From Bacteroidaceae bacterium (lineage in GTDB: Bacteria; Bacteroidota; Bacteroidia; Bacteroidales; Bacteroidaceae), in NCBI GenBank assembly GCA_017461345.1, contig JAFTYP010000016.1:32761-96760 (forward strand): 64,000 bases of DNA, given 5' to 3'. The notes beneath the pieces are model-generated. The model saw nothing but the letters and a program-made list of their open reading frames with translations, had not been told where the DNA came from and did no database searches. The position numbers and the translations under genes were made by a program. Of the stretch, positions 9,067 through 18,559 are shown piece after piece (within the stretch, counting starts at the first letter, position 1; the number at the start of each line of letters is the position of its first letter).

Positions 9067-9154
9067 GAGCCGCCCCGAAAGGTGTATCTGAAAATTGCAT
9101 AACCATTTGGCAATCAAACAAAACCAAACGGAAAAACACGACAATATAAACACA

Positions 9155-10993
9155 ATGGAAAAGACCGGGAAGGATGAACTTCGTGCCTACCTGATGGGCA
9201 TTGTCAGCAATCTGCCCGACTGTCCGGGCTGCTACCAGTATCTCGACGAGACTGGCACCATCATCTATGTCGGCAAGGCAAAGAACCTGAAACGCCGTGT
9301 CTATTCCTATTTTTCCAAAGAACACAACAGCCGAAAGACTGCTATTCTCGTCTCTAAGATACACGATATCAAGTATATAGTAGTCAAGACAGAAGAGGAC
9401 GCTCTGCTGCTCGAAAACAACCTCATCAAGCAGTGGTCGCCCCGATATAACATACTTCTCAAGGACGGAAAGACTTACCCGAGCATCGTCGTCACCAACG
9501 AATACCTGCCACGCATCTTTCAAACTCGCAAAATCATCAAAGGCTTCGGCACATACTTCGGCCCCTATAGTCACATCCCAACCATGCATATGTTGCTGGA
9601 ACTCATAGGGAAACTCTATCCGCTCCGCCGCTGTCGCGAGTCGATAACAGCAGACTCCATTGCAGCCGGCAAGCACAAAGAGTGCCTCGAATACCATATA
9701 AAAAACTGCAAAGCACCATGTGTTCTCCGACAAAGTCGCGACGAATACATGGAATACATTGCAGAAGCAAAAGAAATACTCAAGGGCAATACGGCAGGCA
9801 TAGAACGCCAAATGCTGCAGAAAATGCAAGAGTGTGCGGCAAAAATGCAGTACGAGGAAGCCGAAACCATCAAGCAGAAATACCTCCTCCTCGAGAATTA
9901 TCGCAGCCGAAGCGAGGTCGTTTCCAACACACTCCACAACATAGACGTCTTCAACATCGAGAATAACGAGAAGGTAGCCTACATCAATTACCTCCACGTC
10001 ACAAACGGCTGCATCACACAAGCCTTTACCTTCGAATACGCAAAGCGTATGGAAGAGACCGACGAGGAACTCCTTGCTGCAGGAATTGTAGAGATGCGAC
10101 AACGCTATAGCAGTGAAAGTAAGGAAGTTATAGTGCCGTTCCCCGTGAAACATTTAGGCGACAATTTGCTCGTTACCGTGCCTCAAAAAGGCGACAAGAA
10201 GAAACTTCTGGAACTCTCCAAACTGAATGTCCTTCAATATAAAAAGGATCGTCTCACACAAAGCGACAAACTGAATCCCGAGCAAAAACAGGTGCGTCTC
10301 ATGAAAGAACTGCAGTCTGCGCTCGGACTCCCTACCCTACCCTTGCGAATTGAATGTTTCGACAACTCCAACATCAGTGGCACGGATGCCGTTGCGGGCT
10401 GTGTTGTTTTCCAAAAATGTAAGCCCAGCAAACAGGATTACCGCAAATATAACATAAAAACCGTACAGGGTCCGGACGATTATGCCAGCATGCAGGAAGT
10501 CGTTAGGCGCAGATATACCCGTATGATAGAAGAGCAAACGCCTCTGCCCGACTTGATAATTACCGATGGCGGACGTGGACAAATGGAGGTTGTGCGTGCC
10601 GTTGTCGAAGACGAACTGCACCTTTCCATACCGATTGCCGGTCTTGCAAAGGACGGAAAGCACCGCACAAACGAACTTCTCTACGGCTTTCCGCCACAAG
10701 TTATAGGGCTAAAACTCAATTCGCCACTCTTCAATCTCCTCGCACAGATACAGAACGAAGTCCATCGTTACGCTATAACTTTCCATCGCGACAAACGAAG
10801 TAAACGACAAGTGGCAAGCATTCTCGACGAAATACCAGGCATCGGACCCAAAACAAAACAACTCCTGTTGCGCAAATGGCACAGCGTAAAGCGTATCGCC
10901 GAAGCCGACGAGACAGAACTTGCTGCTGTAGTTGGTCCGGCAAAGGCAAAGAATTTGAAACAAATGCTTGCACAAAACACCGAAAAATCGTAG
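9155..10993 (+). CDS. uvrC: UvrABC excinuclease subunit C
   Basis: Nucleotide excision repair endonuclease that makes both cuts after UvrB loads at a lesion. Domains in order: GIY-YIG nuclease (GCYQYLD...IIYVGKAKNLKRRV) at about 20-100, the UvrB-binding UVR segment (MQYEEAETIKQKY) near 230, the RNase H-like C-terminal nuclease (IECFDNSNISGTDAVAG, LIITDGGRGQ), and tandem helix-hairpin-helix (IPGIGPKTKQLLL). I start it at ATG 9155 (612 residues); an in-frame ATG at 9095 would add 20 unconserved residues. A dtd promoter overlaps its stop codon. Confidence 0.95.
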   Translation: MEKTGKDELRAYLMGIVSNLPDCPGCYQYLDETGTIIYVGKAKNLKRRVYSYFSKEHNSRKTAILVSKIHDIKYIVVKTEEDALLLENNLIKQWSPRYNILLKDGKTYPSIVVTNEYLPRIFQTRKIIKGFGTYFGPYSHIPTMHMLLELIGKLYPLRRCRESITADSIAAGKHKECLEYHIKNCKAPCVLRQSRDEYMEYIAEAKEILKGNTAGIERQMLQKMQECAAKMQYEEAETIKQKYLLLENYRSRSEVVSNTLHNIDVFNIENNEKVAYINYLHVTNGCITQAFTFEYAKRMEETDEELLAAGIVEMRQRYSSESKEVIVPFPVKHLGDNLLVTVPQKGDKKKLLELSKLNVLQYKKDRLTQSDKLNPEQKQVRLMKELQSALGLPTLPLRIECFDNSNISGTDAVAGCVVFQKCKPSKQDYRKYNIKTVQGPDDYASMQEVVRRRYTRMIEEQTPLPDLIITDGGRGQMEVVRAVVEDELHLSIPIAGLAKDGKHRTNELLYGFPPQVIGLKLNSPLFNLLAQIQNEVHRYAITFHRDKRSKRQVASILDEIPGIGPKTKQLLLRKWHSVKRIAEADETELAAVVGPAKAKNLKQMLAQNTEKS

Positions 10994-10998
10994 ATTTG
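10968..10998 (+). promoter_or_regulatory. Promoter of dtd
   Basis: TAGATTTG at 10991-10998 (TAnnTTTG) overlaps the uvrC stop codon; TTG at 10968-10970 gives a 20-bp spacer. The leader to the dtd ATG would be about 50 nt. Confidence 0.55.
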
Positions 10999-11053
10999 CA
11001 TATAATATAATGTGATAGAGTAGGGGATAACCCTCGCCGATAAAAGAAAAAAG

Positions 11054-11506
11054 ATGAGAACAGTCATACAACGTGTACAGCGAGCCGACGTGAAAGTCAA
11101 CGGGTCTGTCGTTTCAAACATTGAGCATGGTTTCCTGATTCTGCTTGGTGTAGAGGCAACGGATACAGAGGAAGATGTTCAATGGCTGTGCCGAAAGGTG
11201 CTGGGTCTGCGTGTTTTCGACGACGAAAATGGTGTCATGAACCGCAATATCCTTGACGTCGGCGGCAATATCATCGTTGTCAGTCAGTTCACACTCTATG
11301 CCAGTTACAAGAAAGGGAACCGCCCCAGTTGGCTCCGAGCAGCAGGTCATGACCACGCAGTGCCAATGTATGAGCGGTTTATGGAAGTCCTCGGCGAAGG
11401 ACTTGGCAGGCCGGTTGGCACGGGAGTGTTCGGTGCGGACATGAAAATCGAACTCGTGAACGACGGCCCAGTAACAATATGTATGGACACGAAGAACAAG
11501 GAATGA
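11054..11506 (+). CDS. dtd: D-aminoacyl-tRNA deacylase
   Basis: Dtd (150 residues) hydrolyses D-amino acids mischarged on tRNA. Both family signatures are present: SQFTLYA at 77-83 and NDGPVT at 136-141 (the cross-subunit Gly-cisPro motif). Full length. First gene of a likely run dtd, MazG-like, deoC with gaps of 40 and 1 bp. Confidence 0.93.
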   Translation: MRTVIQRVQRADVKVNGSVVSNIEHGFLILLGVEATDTEEDVQWLCRKVLGLRVFDDENGVMNRNILDVGGNIIVVSQFTLYASYKKGNRPSWLRAAGHDHAVPMYERFMEVLGEGLGRPVGTGVFGADMKIELVNDGPVTICMDTKNKE

Positions 11507-11546
11507 TGTGTTTTCCTGTAGATATTCACCCAAAAGCCTTGAAGAA

Positions 11547-11870
11547 ATGACTTTGAACGAAGCACAGAAACGAGTAGATCAGTGGATAAAAACCTATGGT
11601 GTCCGCTATTTTAATGAGATGACGAACATGGCCATTTTGACCGAAGAGGTAGGGGAGTTGGCCAGAATTATGGCACGAAAGTATGGCGAACAGTCGTTCA
11701 AGGAGGGCGAAAACCAGGACCCTGCCGAGGAGATGGCCGATGTTCTTTGGGTGCTTATCTGCTTGGCAAACCAGACAGGGGTGAACCTGACGGACGCTCT
11801 TAAACGTAGTTTCGAGAAGAAAACACAGCGTGACAACACAAGACACAAGAATAACATTAAACTGAAATAA
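11547..11870 (+). CDS. MazG-like nucleotide pyrophosphohydrolase
   Basis: Small all-alpha NTP pyrophosphatase (107 residues). It has the EExxE...ExxD metal-binding pattern: LTEEVGELA at about 29-37 and EEMADVLW at about 60-67. Such proteins clean modified or excess nucleotides; the substrate cannot be told. An in-frame ATG at 11508 would add 13 residues with no homology, so ATG 11547 is preferred. The stop is 1 bp before the deoC ATG. Confidence 0.8.
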   Translation: MTLNEAQKRVDQWIKTYGVRYFNEMTNMAILTEEVGELARIMARKYGEQSFKEGENQDPAEEMADVLWVLICLANQTGVNLTDALKRSFEKKTQRDNTRHKNNIKLK

Positions 11871-11871
11871 G

Positions 11872-12768
11872 ATGGAATCAACCGAGAAAAGCAAGTATGA
11901 GCAGATGCTCTCGCAGTATGATATTGCGCTGAAGGACAGCGATGTGGCAGCAAAGGTTGCTGCTATTGTGGAGAAATGCTTGCCCGAGAATGATACTTTG
12001 GCAGTAAAGAAGTTCCTGATGGGCAGCATAGAGTTGACAACTTTGAAGGCGACGGACAGCGACGAGACGGTGCTTGCCTTTACAGAACGCGTTAATAAGT
12101 TCGAGGATACCTATCCCGATTTGCCCCATGTTGCCACGATATGTGTGTATCCGTGCTATGCTAAAATTGTGAGTCAGGCACTCGAGGTGGAGGGTGTTGA
12201 GGTGGTTTGTGCCAGTGGTGCCTTCCCGTCGTCGCAGGCTTTGATTGAGGTGAAGACGGTGGAGACTGCGTTGGCTTTGAAGGATGGGGCAACGGAGATT
12301 GACATTGTGATGAGCGTGGGCAAGTATTTGAGTGGCGATTATGAGACGCTTTGCGATGAGATTGAGGAGTTGAAGGCTGTCTGTGGCGACCGGAAGATGA
12401 AGGTTATTCTGGAGACGGGCTTGTTGCCGAGTGCTTCGGACGTTAAGAAGGCCAGCCTTTTGGCAATGTATGCCGGAGCGGATTACATAAAGACGAGCAC
12501 CGGAAAGGAGGTGCCTGCTGCCACACCCGAAGCAGCTTATGTGATGTGCCAGGCAATAAAGGAGTATTACAACAAGACGGGAATCCAGATTGGCTTCAAG
12601 CCTGCGGGCGGAATCAATACTGTACGCGACGCGCTGGTCTATTACACAATAGTGAAAGAGGTGTTGGGCGAGAAGTGGCTCACCAATCAATGGTTCCGTC
12701 TTGGCACAAGCAGACTGGCCAATTTGCTGTTGAGCGAGGTGCTGGGCGAAGAGGTGAAGTTCTTTTAA
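11872..12768 (+). CDS. deoC: Deoxyribose-phosphate aldolase
   Basis: Class I aldolase splitting 2-deoxyribose 5-phosphate into glyceraldehyde 3-phosphate and acetaldehyde. The Schiff-base lysine lies in ADYIKTSTGK (about residues 203-212), with KVILETGLL and GGINTVRDAL as neighbouring conserved strands. At 298 residues it belongs to the longer DeoC form. Co-transcribed with the MazG-like gene (1-bp gap); nucleotide catabolism is the shared theme. Confidence 0.93.
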   Translation: MESTEKSKYEQMLSQYDIALKDSDVAAKVAAIVEKCLPENDTLAVKKFLMGSIELTTLKATDSDETVLAFTERVNKFEDTYPDLPHVATICVYPCYAKIVSQALEVEGVEVVCASGAFPSSQALIEVKTVETALALKDGATEIDIVMSVGKYLSGDYETLCDEIEELKAVCGDRKMKVILETGLLPSASDVKKASLLAMYAGADYIKTSTGKEVPAATPEAAYVMCQAIKEYYNKTGIQIGFKPAGGINTVRDALVYYTIVKEVLGEKWLTNQWFRLGTSRLANLLLSEVLGEEVKFF

Positions 12769-12804
12769 TCGTTAGCCCGATTTTGGGGAAGGTGCGAACG
12801 GTTG

Positions 12805-12900
12805 GAACATTTTTGTTGGCCGAATCACGATTTTTCCTTCGCGAGAATCGATTTTTTCCGCACAGATGGTCGGCCGAACGAAAAGAAACGATTCTCAGAG
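12805..12900. repeat. Imperfect inverted/tandem repeat upstream of the OmpA lipoprotein gene
   Basis: GAGAATCG (12843-12850) and CGATTCTC (12889-12896) are inverse complements; CGATTTTT motifs start at 12828 and 12849, 21 bp apart. The gap of 216 bp between deoC and the ompA-like gene holds no TAnnTTTG box I could find. It resembles a decayed array with a different core, but the match is weak. Confidence 0.35.
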
Positions 12901-12984
12901 GCTCGTTTTTGACGTAAACGATTGGTGTGGAGAGTTTTAAGCCTGAAAATAGGTAATCGGAAATTTTTCAAAATAGAAAAAGAA

Positions 12985-13836
12985 ATGAAGAAAAAGGTTT
13001 TTTTGATGCTTGTAGCAGCCGGAGTGCTGCTCTCATCGTGTGTTGTGAGCAAGAAGAAGTTCGAGACGGCCGAGTTTGGCCGGTTGGCTGCGCTTTATAG
13101 CCGCGACAGTTTGGCCGACCTGCTTGGCATAAGTCGCAACGACTGTGCGATGTTCGAGGAGCGTGTCAATGCCTTGATGACCGACACGTCTTTGCTCAAG
13201 GGCAGTGTGCGCAACTATCAGGCGTTGCTTGCCAGTGGTCATAATGAGAACAAGAAACTCAATGCCAACCTTGCCCAGAAGATAAGTGAGTTGCAGGACC
13301 GCGAGAAGACGATTGCCGAACTGCAGCAGTTGATAGACCAGCAGAACCAGAAGGTGAAGGATTTGCTTGGCAGTGTGAAGGATGCGCTGTTGGGTTTCAG
13401 CAGCGACGAGTTGACCATCCGCGAGGAGGGCGGCAAGGTTTATGTGGCCATGAGCGACAAGTTGCTCTTCGAGTCGGGCAAGGCTGTCGTGAACGAGCAG
13501 GGTAGGGAGGCACTTGGCAAGTTGGCCGACGTGCTCAACCGCCAGACGGACATCGATGTTTACATTGAGGGCCATACGGACAGCATACCCATCAAGACGG
13601 CAGTCTTCAAGGACAACTGGGACCTCAGTGTGATACGTGCCACGAGTGTGGTGCGCATCCTGACGGAAACCTATGGCGTCAATCCGTTGCAGATTCTGCC
13701 ATGCGGACGAGGAGAGTTCAAGCCGGTGGATGTCAACACGACGCCCGAGGGCAAGGCTCGCAACCGTCGTACGGAAATCATCATGGCTCCGCGTCTCGAC
13801 AAACTCTTCCAGATGTTGCAGGAGAGCGGCCAGTAA
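12985..13836 (+). CDS. OmpA-family peptidoglycan-associated lipoprotein
   Basis: Outer-membrane lipoprotein (283 residues). N-terminal lipobox LLSSC puts the acylated Cys at 19. The middle (about 30-150) is a coiled coil (repeated heptads, ELQQLIDQQNQKVKDLLG). The C-terminal OmpA/MotB domain binds peptidoglycan: LFESGKAVV, YIEGHTDSIPI with the ligand Asp, and GKARNRRTEIIM with the Arg. I choose ATG 12985 because it gives the signal peptide; the frame opens earlier at 12922. A 22-bp array whose first two units form a hairpin follows 32 bp after the stop. Confidence 0.88.
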   Translation: MKKKVFLMLVAAGVLLSSCVVSKKKFETAEFGRLAALYSRDSLADLLGISRNDCAMFEERVNALMTDTSLLKGSVRNYQALLASGHNENKKLNANLAQKISELQDREKTIAELQQLIDQQNQKVKDLLGSVKDALLGFSSDELTIREEGGKVYVAMSDKLLFESGKAVVNEQGREALGKLADVLNRQTDIDVYIEGHTDSIPIKTAVFKDNWDLSVIRATSVVRILTETYGVNPLQILPCGRGEFKPVDVNTTPEGKARNRRTEIIMAPRLDKLFQMLQESGQ

Positions 13837-13865
13837 GTAATACGGCTGCCGAGATGTTCAAGAAT

Positions 13866-13980
13866 AGAGGTACACCCTTCCGCCGGGAAAGGTGTACCTT
13901 TCTTATCAGAATGCTTAACCATTCCGAGCAGAAAGGTTAACCATTATCGGCAGAAAGGTTTAACCTTTATTTTCAGGGTG
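13866..13980. repeat. 22-bp-pitch palindromic array C (5 units, with hairpin pair)
   Basis: Cores start at 13869 (GGTACACC), 13891 (GGTGTACC), 13913 (GCTTAACC), 13935 (GGTTAACC) and 13957 (GGTTTAACC), all 22 bp apart. The first two cores differ from the consensus yet are reverse complements of each other, so they can form a hairpin followed by TTTCTT, a terminator-like layout after the ompA-like gene. Confidence 0.95.
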
Positions 13981-14053
13981 CAGTCGGACGTTTCGGCAAG
14001 AGGCTTTTTCAGTTCTTTTTTACAGCAAGCGTCTGTATGTCGAAAAAAAAACG

Positions 14054-14061
14054 TAACTTTG
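14054..14061 (+). promoter_or_regulatory. TAnnTTTG promoter of the S41 protease gene
   Basis: TAACTTTG ends 31 bp before the ATG at 14093, directly after an A-rich tract. The -33 element is unclear. Confidence 0.55.
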
Positions 14062-14092
14062 TCCCGATTAAGCATAAAACCACATATATAAT

Positions 14093-15697
14093 ATGAAGAG
14101 ATTCACCATCGCTGCTGCTGCCCTGCTCGTGGGAATGAGCCTTTCGGCACAGTTGCGCTTCGGCAATGCGCCGGAGAGGAACAATACGATGAGCGACCTG
14201 GAGAGGAACCTCCAGAAACTCGTGATGGCAAGTGTGATGATAAATAACTTCTACGTGGACAGCGTGGACAGCAAAAAACTCACAGAAGACGCCATAAACG
14301 GCATACTTTCCAAACTCGATCCGCACTCCGCCTACACCAATGCGTCCGACACGAAGAAGTTTACCGAACCGCTTGAAGGCTCGTTCGAAGGCATCGGCGT
14401 GCAGTTCAACATACTGGAAGACACACTGCTCGTCATACAACCCGTGCCGAAAGGACCCAGCGAGAAAGTAGGCATCCTGGCAGGCGACCGCATTGTCAGC
14501 GTGGCAGACACAACCATTGCCGGCGTAAAGATGAGCCGCGAAGAAATCATGCACCGCCTGCGCGGACCGAAAGGCACCGTGGCAAAACTCGGCGTGGTGC
14601 GCAGCGGCATCAAGGACACACTGCAGTTCAACGTCGTGCGCGACAAGATTCCCGTCAACTCCGTAGACGCCGCCTACATGGTAACACCAACCATCGGACT
14701 CGTGCGCTTCAACAACTTCGGACAGACAACACACAAGGAAGTGGTCGATGCCATTGCCAAACTCCAGAAAGAAGGCATGAAAGACCTCATCATCGACATA
14801 CAACAGAACTCAGGAGGCTTCCTGCAAGCCGCAGCAGAGATAGCCAGCGAATTCCTCCCCAAAGGCGACATGATAGTCTATACCAAAGGACGCAGCGTGC
14901 CCAGCCAGGAGTTCCGCAGCAGAGGAGGCGGCTGCTTCCTGGAGGGTAGAGTAGTGGTCCTCATCGACGAATACAGCGCATCGGCAGCCGAGATACTCTC
15001 CGGCGCCATACAAGACCAAGACAGAGGCATCGTGGTGGGCAGGCGATCGTTCGGAAAAGGACTCGTACAGCGACCCTTCGACATGCCCGACGGCAGCATG
15101 ATACGCCTCACAACCGCCAGATACTACACCCCGAGCGGCAGAAGCATACAGAAACCCTACGAAAAAGGCAAAGGACTCGACTACGCCAAAGACGTCATCA
15201 ACCGATACAACAAAGGCGAACTCACCAACGCCGACAGCATACACTTCCCCGACTCGCTGCGCTATCAGACACTCCGCAAAGGCAGAACCGTTTACGGAGG
15301 CGGAGGCATCATGCCAGACTACTTCGTCCCGCTCGACACCATGCGCTACGCCAAATGCTACAGAGAACTGTCGGCCAAAAGCATCATCATCAATACAAAC
15401 CTCCGATACATAGACAAAAACCGAAAGAAACTCTCTAAAGCATACCCCACATTCCAACAGTTCAAAGACAACTTCCAAGTGCCACAGGAAGTCATCAACG
15501 ACATCTTTGCCGAAGGAGAGAAACAGAACATCCGACCAAAAGACGAAGAAGAACGACAAAAAGCCATAGGCAACATACAACTCATCGTCAAAGGACTCGT
15601 GGCACGCGACCTCTGGGACATGAGCGAATACTTCGCCATCATCTACCAAGACGACGACGTAGTCAAGAAAGCCGTCGAACTCCTCCAAACAGAATGA
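14093..15697 (+). CDS. C-terminal processing protease (S41 family, CtpA/Prc type)
   Basis: Exported serine protease of 534 residues. N-terminal signal peptide (about 1-19, ending SLSAQ). Tail-specific protease core: PDZ domain about 100-185 (GIGVQFN...GDRIVSVAD), catalytic Ser297 in EYSASAAE and general-base Lys322 in RRSFGKG; the 25-residue Ser-Lys spacing fits CtpA. A C-terminal extension of about 170 residues is typical of the Bacteroidetes form. Likely periplasmic, trimming envelope proteins. The last codons overlap the ybeY start (ATGA). Confidence 0.92.
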   Translation: MKRFTIAAAALLVGMSLSAQLRFGNAPERNNTMSDLERNLQKLVMASVMINNFYVDSVDSKKLTEDAINGILSKLDPHSAYTNASDTKKFTEPLEGSFEGIGVQFNILEDTLLVIQPVPKGPSEKVGILAGDRIVSVADTTIAGVKMSREEIMHRLRGPKGTVAKLGVVRSGIKDTLQFNVVRDKIPVNSVDAAYMVTPTIGLVRFNNFGQTTHKEVVDAIAKLQKEGMKDLIIDIQQNSGGFLQAAAEIASEFLPKGDMIVYTKGRSVPSQEFRSRGGGCFLEGRVVVLIDEYSASAAEILSGAIQDQDRGIVVGRRSFGKGLVQRPFDMPDGSMIRLTTARYYTPSGRSIQKPYEKGKGLDYAKDVINRYNKGELTNADSIHFPDSLRYQTLRKGRTVYGGGGIMPDYFVPLDTMRYAKCYRELSAKSIIINTNLRYIDKNRKKLSKAYPTFQQFKDNFQVPQEVINDIFAEGEKQNIRPKDEEERQKAIGNIQLIVKGLVARDLWDMSEYFAIIYQDDDVVKKAVELLQTE

Positions 15698-16119
15698 TAA
15701 GTTACACCGCCCAGAACACAACAATGCCCGACATCCAAAAGACAGAGGTGTCGGACTGGCTCAAGCACGTTGCCGCCACCTACGGCAAGGTGGTGGGCGA
15801 CATCTGCTACATCTTTGTCGACGACGAAACCATCCTCGACGTCAACCGACGCTTTCTCGGACACGACTACTACACAGACCACATAGGCTTCGACTACTCC
15901 CAAGGCAACGCCATCGGCGGTGATATCTACATCAGCCTCGACACCGTTCGCACCAACGCCGAACTCTACGATGCCACATTCCGCGAAGAACTCCACCGCA
16001 TCATCGTGCACGGATTGCTGCACTTGTGCGGCCTTCGCGACAAAACAGACGAGGAAGAAAAACAAATGCACCAGGCCGAAGACGCCGCCCTCGAACGCCT
16101 GACAAACAACATACATTAA
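15694..16119 (+). CDS. ybeY: Endoribonuclease YbeY
   Basis: Zinc-dependent RNase of 141 residues for 16S rRNA 3'-end maturation and ribosome quality control. The metal site [13 protein letters not shown] begins at His106. The third ligand appears to be an Asp (as in many Bacteroidetes YbeY) instead of the His of the classic HGxLHLxGYDH motif. The start overlaps the protease stop by 4 bp; an in-frame ATG at 15724 is an alternative. RuvB follows 23 bp later. Confidence 0.9.
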   Translation: MISYTAQNTTMPDIQKTEVSDWLKHVAATYGKVVGDICYIFVDDETILDVNRRFLGHDYYTDHIGFDYSQGNAIGGDIYISLDTVRTNAELYDATFREELHRIIVHGLLHLCGLRDKTDEEEKQMHQAEDAALERLTNNIH

Positions 16120-16142
16120 CCCCCATTAACACAAAACCCACA

Positions 16143-17162
16143 GTGGAAGATTTCGACATAAGAAAGGAAGGACGACAAAAGGAAAAGGACTTCGAGAATG
16201 CTCTGCGACCACTCTGCTTCGAAGACTTCAGCGGACAGATGAAAGTGGTGGAGAATCTGCGCATCTTCGTCGAGGCTGCCAAGTACAGAGGCGAGCCCCT
16301 TGACCACACTCTCCTGCATGGTCCTCCCGGACTCGGCAAGACAACTTTGTCCAACATCATAGCCAACGAACTCGGTGTGGGCTTCAAACTCACCAGCGGA
16401 CCTGTGCTGGACAAGCCCGGAGACCTTGCCGGCATACTCACTTCGCTTGACCCGAACGACGTACTTTTCATTGATGAGATACACAGACTCTCGCCCGTTG
16501 TGGAGGAATACCTGTACAGCGCGATGGAGGATTACCGTATTGATATCATGATAGACAAGGGGCCGTCGGCACGAAGCATACAGATAGATTTGTCGCCCTT
16601 TACGCTTGTTGGTGCCACAACGCGCAGCGGTTTGCTCACTGCCCCCTTGCGTGCCCGTTTTGGCATCAATATGCATTTGGAGTATTACGATGCTGCGACG
16701 CTGAAAAAGATTATCATGCGTTCGAGTGCCATTATGGGTGTTCCCATCGATTCGGACGCGGCGGCGGAGATTGCGAGCCGCAGTCGTGGCACGCCACGTA
16801 TTGCCAATGCCTTGCTTCGCCGTGTGCGTGACTTTGCTCAGGTGAAGGGTAATGGCCGCATCGACCTTGAGATTGCCCGTTTTGCCTTGGAGGCGTTGAA
16901 CATCGACCGCTATGGTCTGGACGAGATAGACAATAAGATTCTGCTCACCATCATCAACAAGTTCAAGGGCGGCCCTGTGGGTATCGGCACGATTGCCACG
17001 GCTATTGGCGAGGATGCTGGTACGGTGGAGGAGGTTTACGAGCCGTTCCTCATCAAGGAAGGCTTTATAAAGCGTACGCCCAGGGGTCGTGAGGTGACGG
17101 ATTTGGCTTACAAGCATCTGCGCATCAGCAGGGAACCTGTTCAGGGTGACCTTTTCTCGTAA
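16143..17162 (+). CDS. ruvB: Holliday junction branch migration ATPase RuvB
   Basis: AAA+ motor that drives branch migration with RuvA. Walker [10 protein letters not shown] at about 60-68, Walker [11 protein letters not shown], sensor [18 protein letters not shown], and winged helix [19 protein letters not shown]. The start is GTG at 16143: the product then begins MEDFDIR, exactly as Bacteroidetes RuvB proteins do, although the frame is open upstream to 16026. 339 residues. Synonymous codon choice shifts from C/A-ending in the first third to G/T-ending afterwards. Confidence 0.94.
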   Translation: MEDFDIRKEGRQKEKDFENALRPLCFEDFSGQMKVVENLRIFVEAAKYRGEPLDHTLLHGPPGLGKTTLSNIIANELGVGFKLTSGPVLDKPGDLAGILTSLDPNDVLFIDEIHRLSPVVEEYLYSAMEDYRIDIMIDKGPSARSIQIDLSPFTLVGATTRSGLLTAPLRARFGINMHLEYYDAATLKKIIMRSSAIMGVPIDSDAAAEIASRSRGTPRIANALLRRVRDFAQVKGNGRIDLEIARFALEALNIDRYGLDEIDNKILLTIINKFKGGPVGIGTIATAIGEDAGTVEEVYEPFLIKEGFIKRTPRGREVTDLAYKHLRISREPVQGDLFS

Positions 17163-17182
17163 ACAGGATAAGTACAGGTTTT

Positions 17183-18412
17183 ATGGTTCTCAACTATATT
17201 TGGATTGGTTTTTTTGCCATTGCATTTCTCATTGCTGCAGTGCAACTTTTGCTGGGGAACACGGATGTTTTTCCGGCAATCATGAACAGTACGTTCGACA
17301 ATGCCAGGACGGCTTTTGAGATTTCGTTGGGCTTGACGGGTGTTTTGTCTCTCTGGATGGGCATTATGAAGATAGGCGAGCGCGGAGGTCTTGTTGACAG
17401 TTTGGCGCGTTGGCTGTCTCCTTTGTTGGTCCGCCTGTTCCCTGAGATTCCTGCCGGTCATCCTGTTTTTGGTCATATCTTCATGAATTTCAGTGCCAAT
17501 ATGTTGGGTTTGGACAATGCTGCCACGCCTTTGGGTCTGAAGGCTATGGAGGGTTTGCAGGAACTGAACAGGAAGAAGGATGTGGCCACGAATGCCATGA
17601 TTATGTTTCTGGTGTTGAACACGAGTGGCTTGACCATCATTCCTGTGGGTGTGATGGTGTATCGTGCGCAGATGGGTGCGGCTCAGCCTACGGATGTCTT
17701 TTGCCCCATTCTCATTGCCACGTCGGTTGCTACGCTTGCCGGCATGGTTGTTACGAGTCTTTACCAGCGCATCAATCTCTTCAACCGTGCCATCATGACG
17801 TTTGTTCTGGGCATTTGTCTGGTGGTGAGCGCTGTGATATGGCTTTCCACGCAGGTGGATCAGGCGACGATGAACCTGTGGAGTACGGTGGTTGCCAACG
17901 TCTTGCTATTCAGCATCATTATGGCTTTCATCGTGTCCGGTGTACGGAAACGGGTGAATGTCTATGAGGCTTTTGTGGAGGGAGCCAAAGGTGGTTTCGA
18001 GACGGCGGTGCGCATCATTCCGTATCTGGTTGCCATTCTGGTTGCCATCGGTGTGTTCCGTGCTTCGGGAGCGATGGACTTTATTGTTGGCGGCATAGGC
18101 AGGGTGGTGGAACTGTGTGGTGGCAGTGCCGACTATGTGGCAGCCTTGCCGACGGCCATCATGAAGCCTCTTTCCGGCAGTGGTGCGCGGGGCATGATGG
18201 TGGACGCCATGCAGCAGTATGGTGCCGACTCCTTTGTGGGCCGTCTCTCTTGTGTGTTCCAGGGAGCCACGGACACGACATTCTACATTCTGGCAGTCTA
18301 TTTCGGTTCGGTAGGCATACGCCACACGCGCCATGCCGTTGCCGCAGGCCTCATTGCCGACCTCTTCGGCATCATCGCCGCCATGGTCGTTGCCGCCATC
18401 TTCTTCGGGTAG
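17183..18412 (+). CDS. SpmA-SpmB fused membrane protein (two nucleoside-recognition Gate domains)
   Basis: Membrane protein of 409 residues with about eight hydrophobic segments. The N-terminal half matches spore maturation protein A (NFSANMLGLDNAATPLG, the hallmark), the C-terminal half SpmB (ALPTAIMKPLSGSGARGMM, GATDTTFYILAVYFG). In Bacteroidetes the two are fused. A transport role is assumed from the Gate domains but the substrate is unknown; sporulation is not implied. The 20-bp gap after ruvB suggests one transcript. Array D lies 33 bp after the stop. Confidence 0.85.
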   Translation: MVLNYIWIGFFAIAFLIAAVQLLLGNTDVFPAIMNSTFDNARTAFEISLGLTGVLSLWMGIMKIGERGGLVDSLARWLSPLLVRLFPEIPAGHPVFGHIFMNFSANMLGLDNAATPLGLKAMEGLQELNRKKDVATNAMIMFLVLNTSGLTIIPVGVMVYRAQMGAAQPTDVFCPILIATSVATLAGMVVTSLYQRINLFNRAIMTFVLGICLVVSAVIWLSTQVDQATMNLWSTVVANVLLFSIIMAFIVSGVRKRVNVYEAFVEGAKGGFETAVRIIPYLVAILVAIGVFRASGAMDFIVGGIGRVVELCGGSADYVAALPTAIMKPLSGSGARGMMVDAMQQYGADSFVGRLSCVFQGATDTTFYILAVYFGSVGIRHTRHAVAAGLIADLFGIIAAMVVAAIFFG

Positions 18413-18440
18413 GAAAAAGAGGCCCTGTAGCCATGCAAAA

Positions 18441-18545
18441 ATAAAGGTTAACCATTCCGTCAAGAATGGTTAACCTTTCTCGTTAAATACCTTAACCATT
18501 ATGGCCGGAAAGGTTAACCTAATTGAGTGGAAAGGTTAACCTCTT
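18441..18545. repeat. 22-bp-pitch palindromic array D (5 units)
   Basis: Cores at 18446 (GGTTAACC), 18468 (GGTTAACC), 18490 (CCTTAACC), 18512 (GGTTAACC) and 18534 (GGTTAACC), exactly 22 bp apart. The array fills most of the gap between two convergent genes, ending about 18 bp from the SPFH gene's stop. Confidence 0.95.
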
Positions 18546-18559
18546 CGGCGCATGTCTGC

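Noticed and set aside
8952-9154. Replication origin next to the parS-like site
   Set aside because: I saw no cluster of DnaA boxes and no dnaA, parA or parB in the window; the TTAACC units do not match the DnaA box TTATNCACA.
16026-16142. N-terminal extension of RuvB
   Set aside because: The extra 39 codons overlap ybeY and are basic, unconserved sequence; the GTG start gives the expected MEDFDIR.
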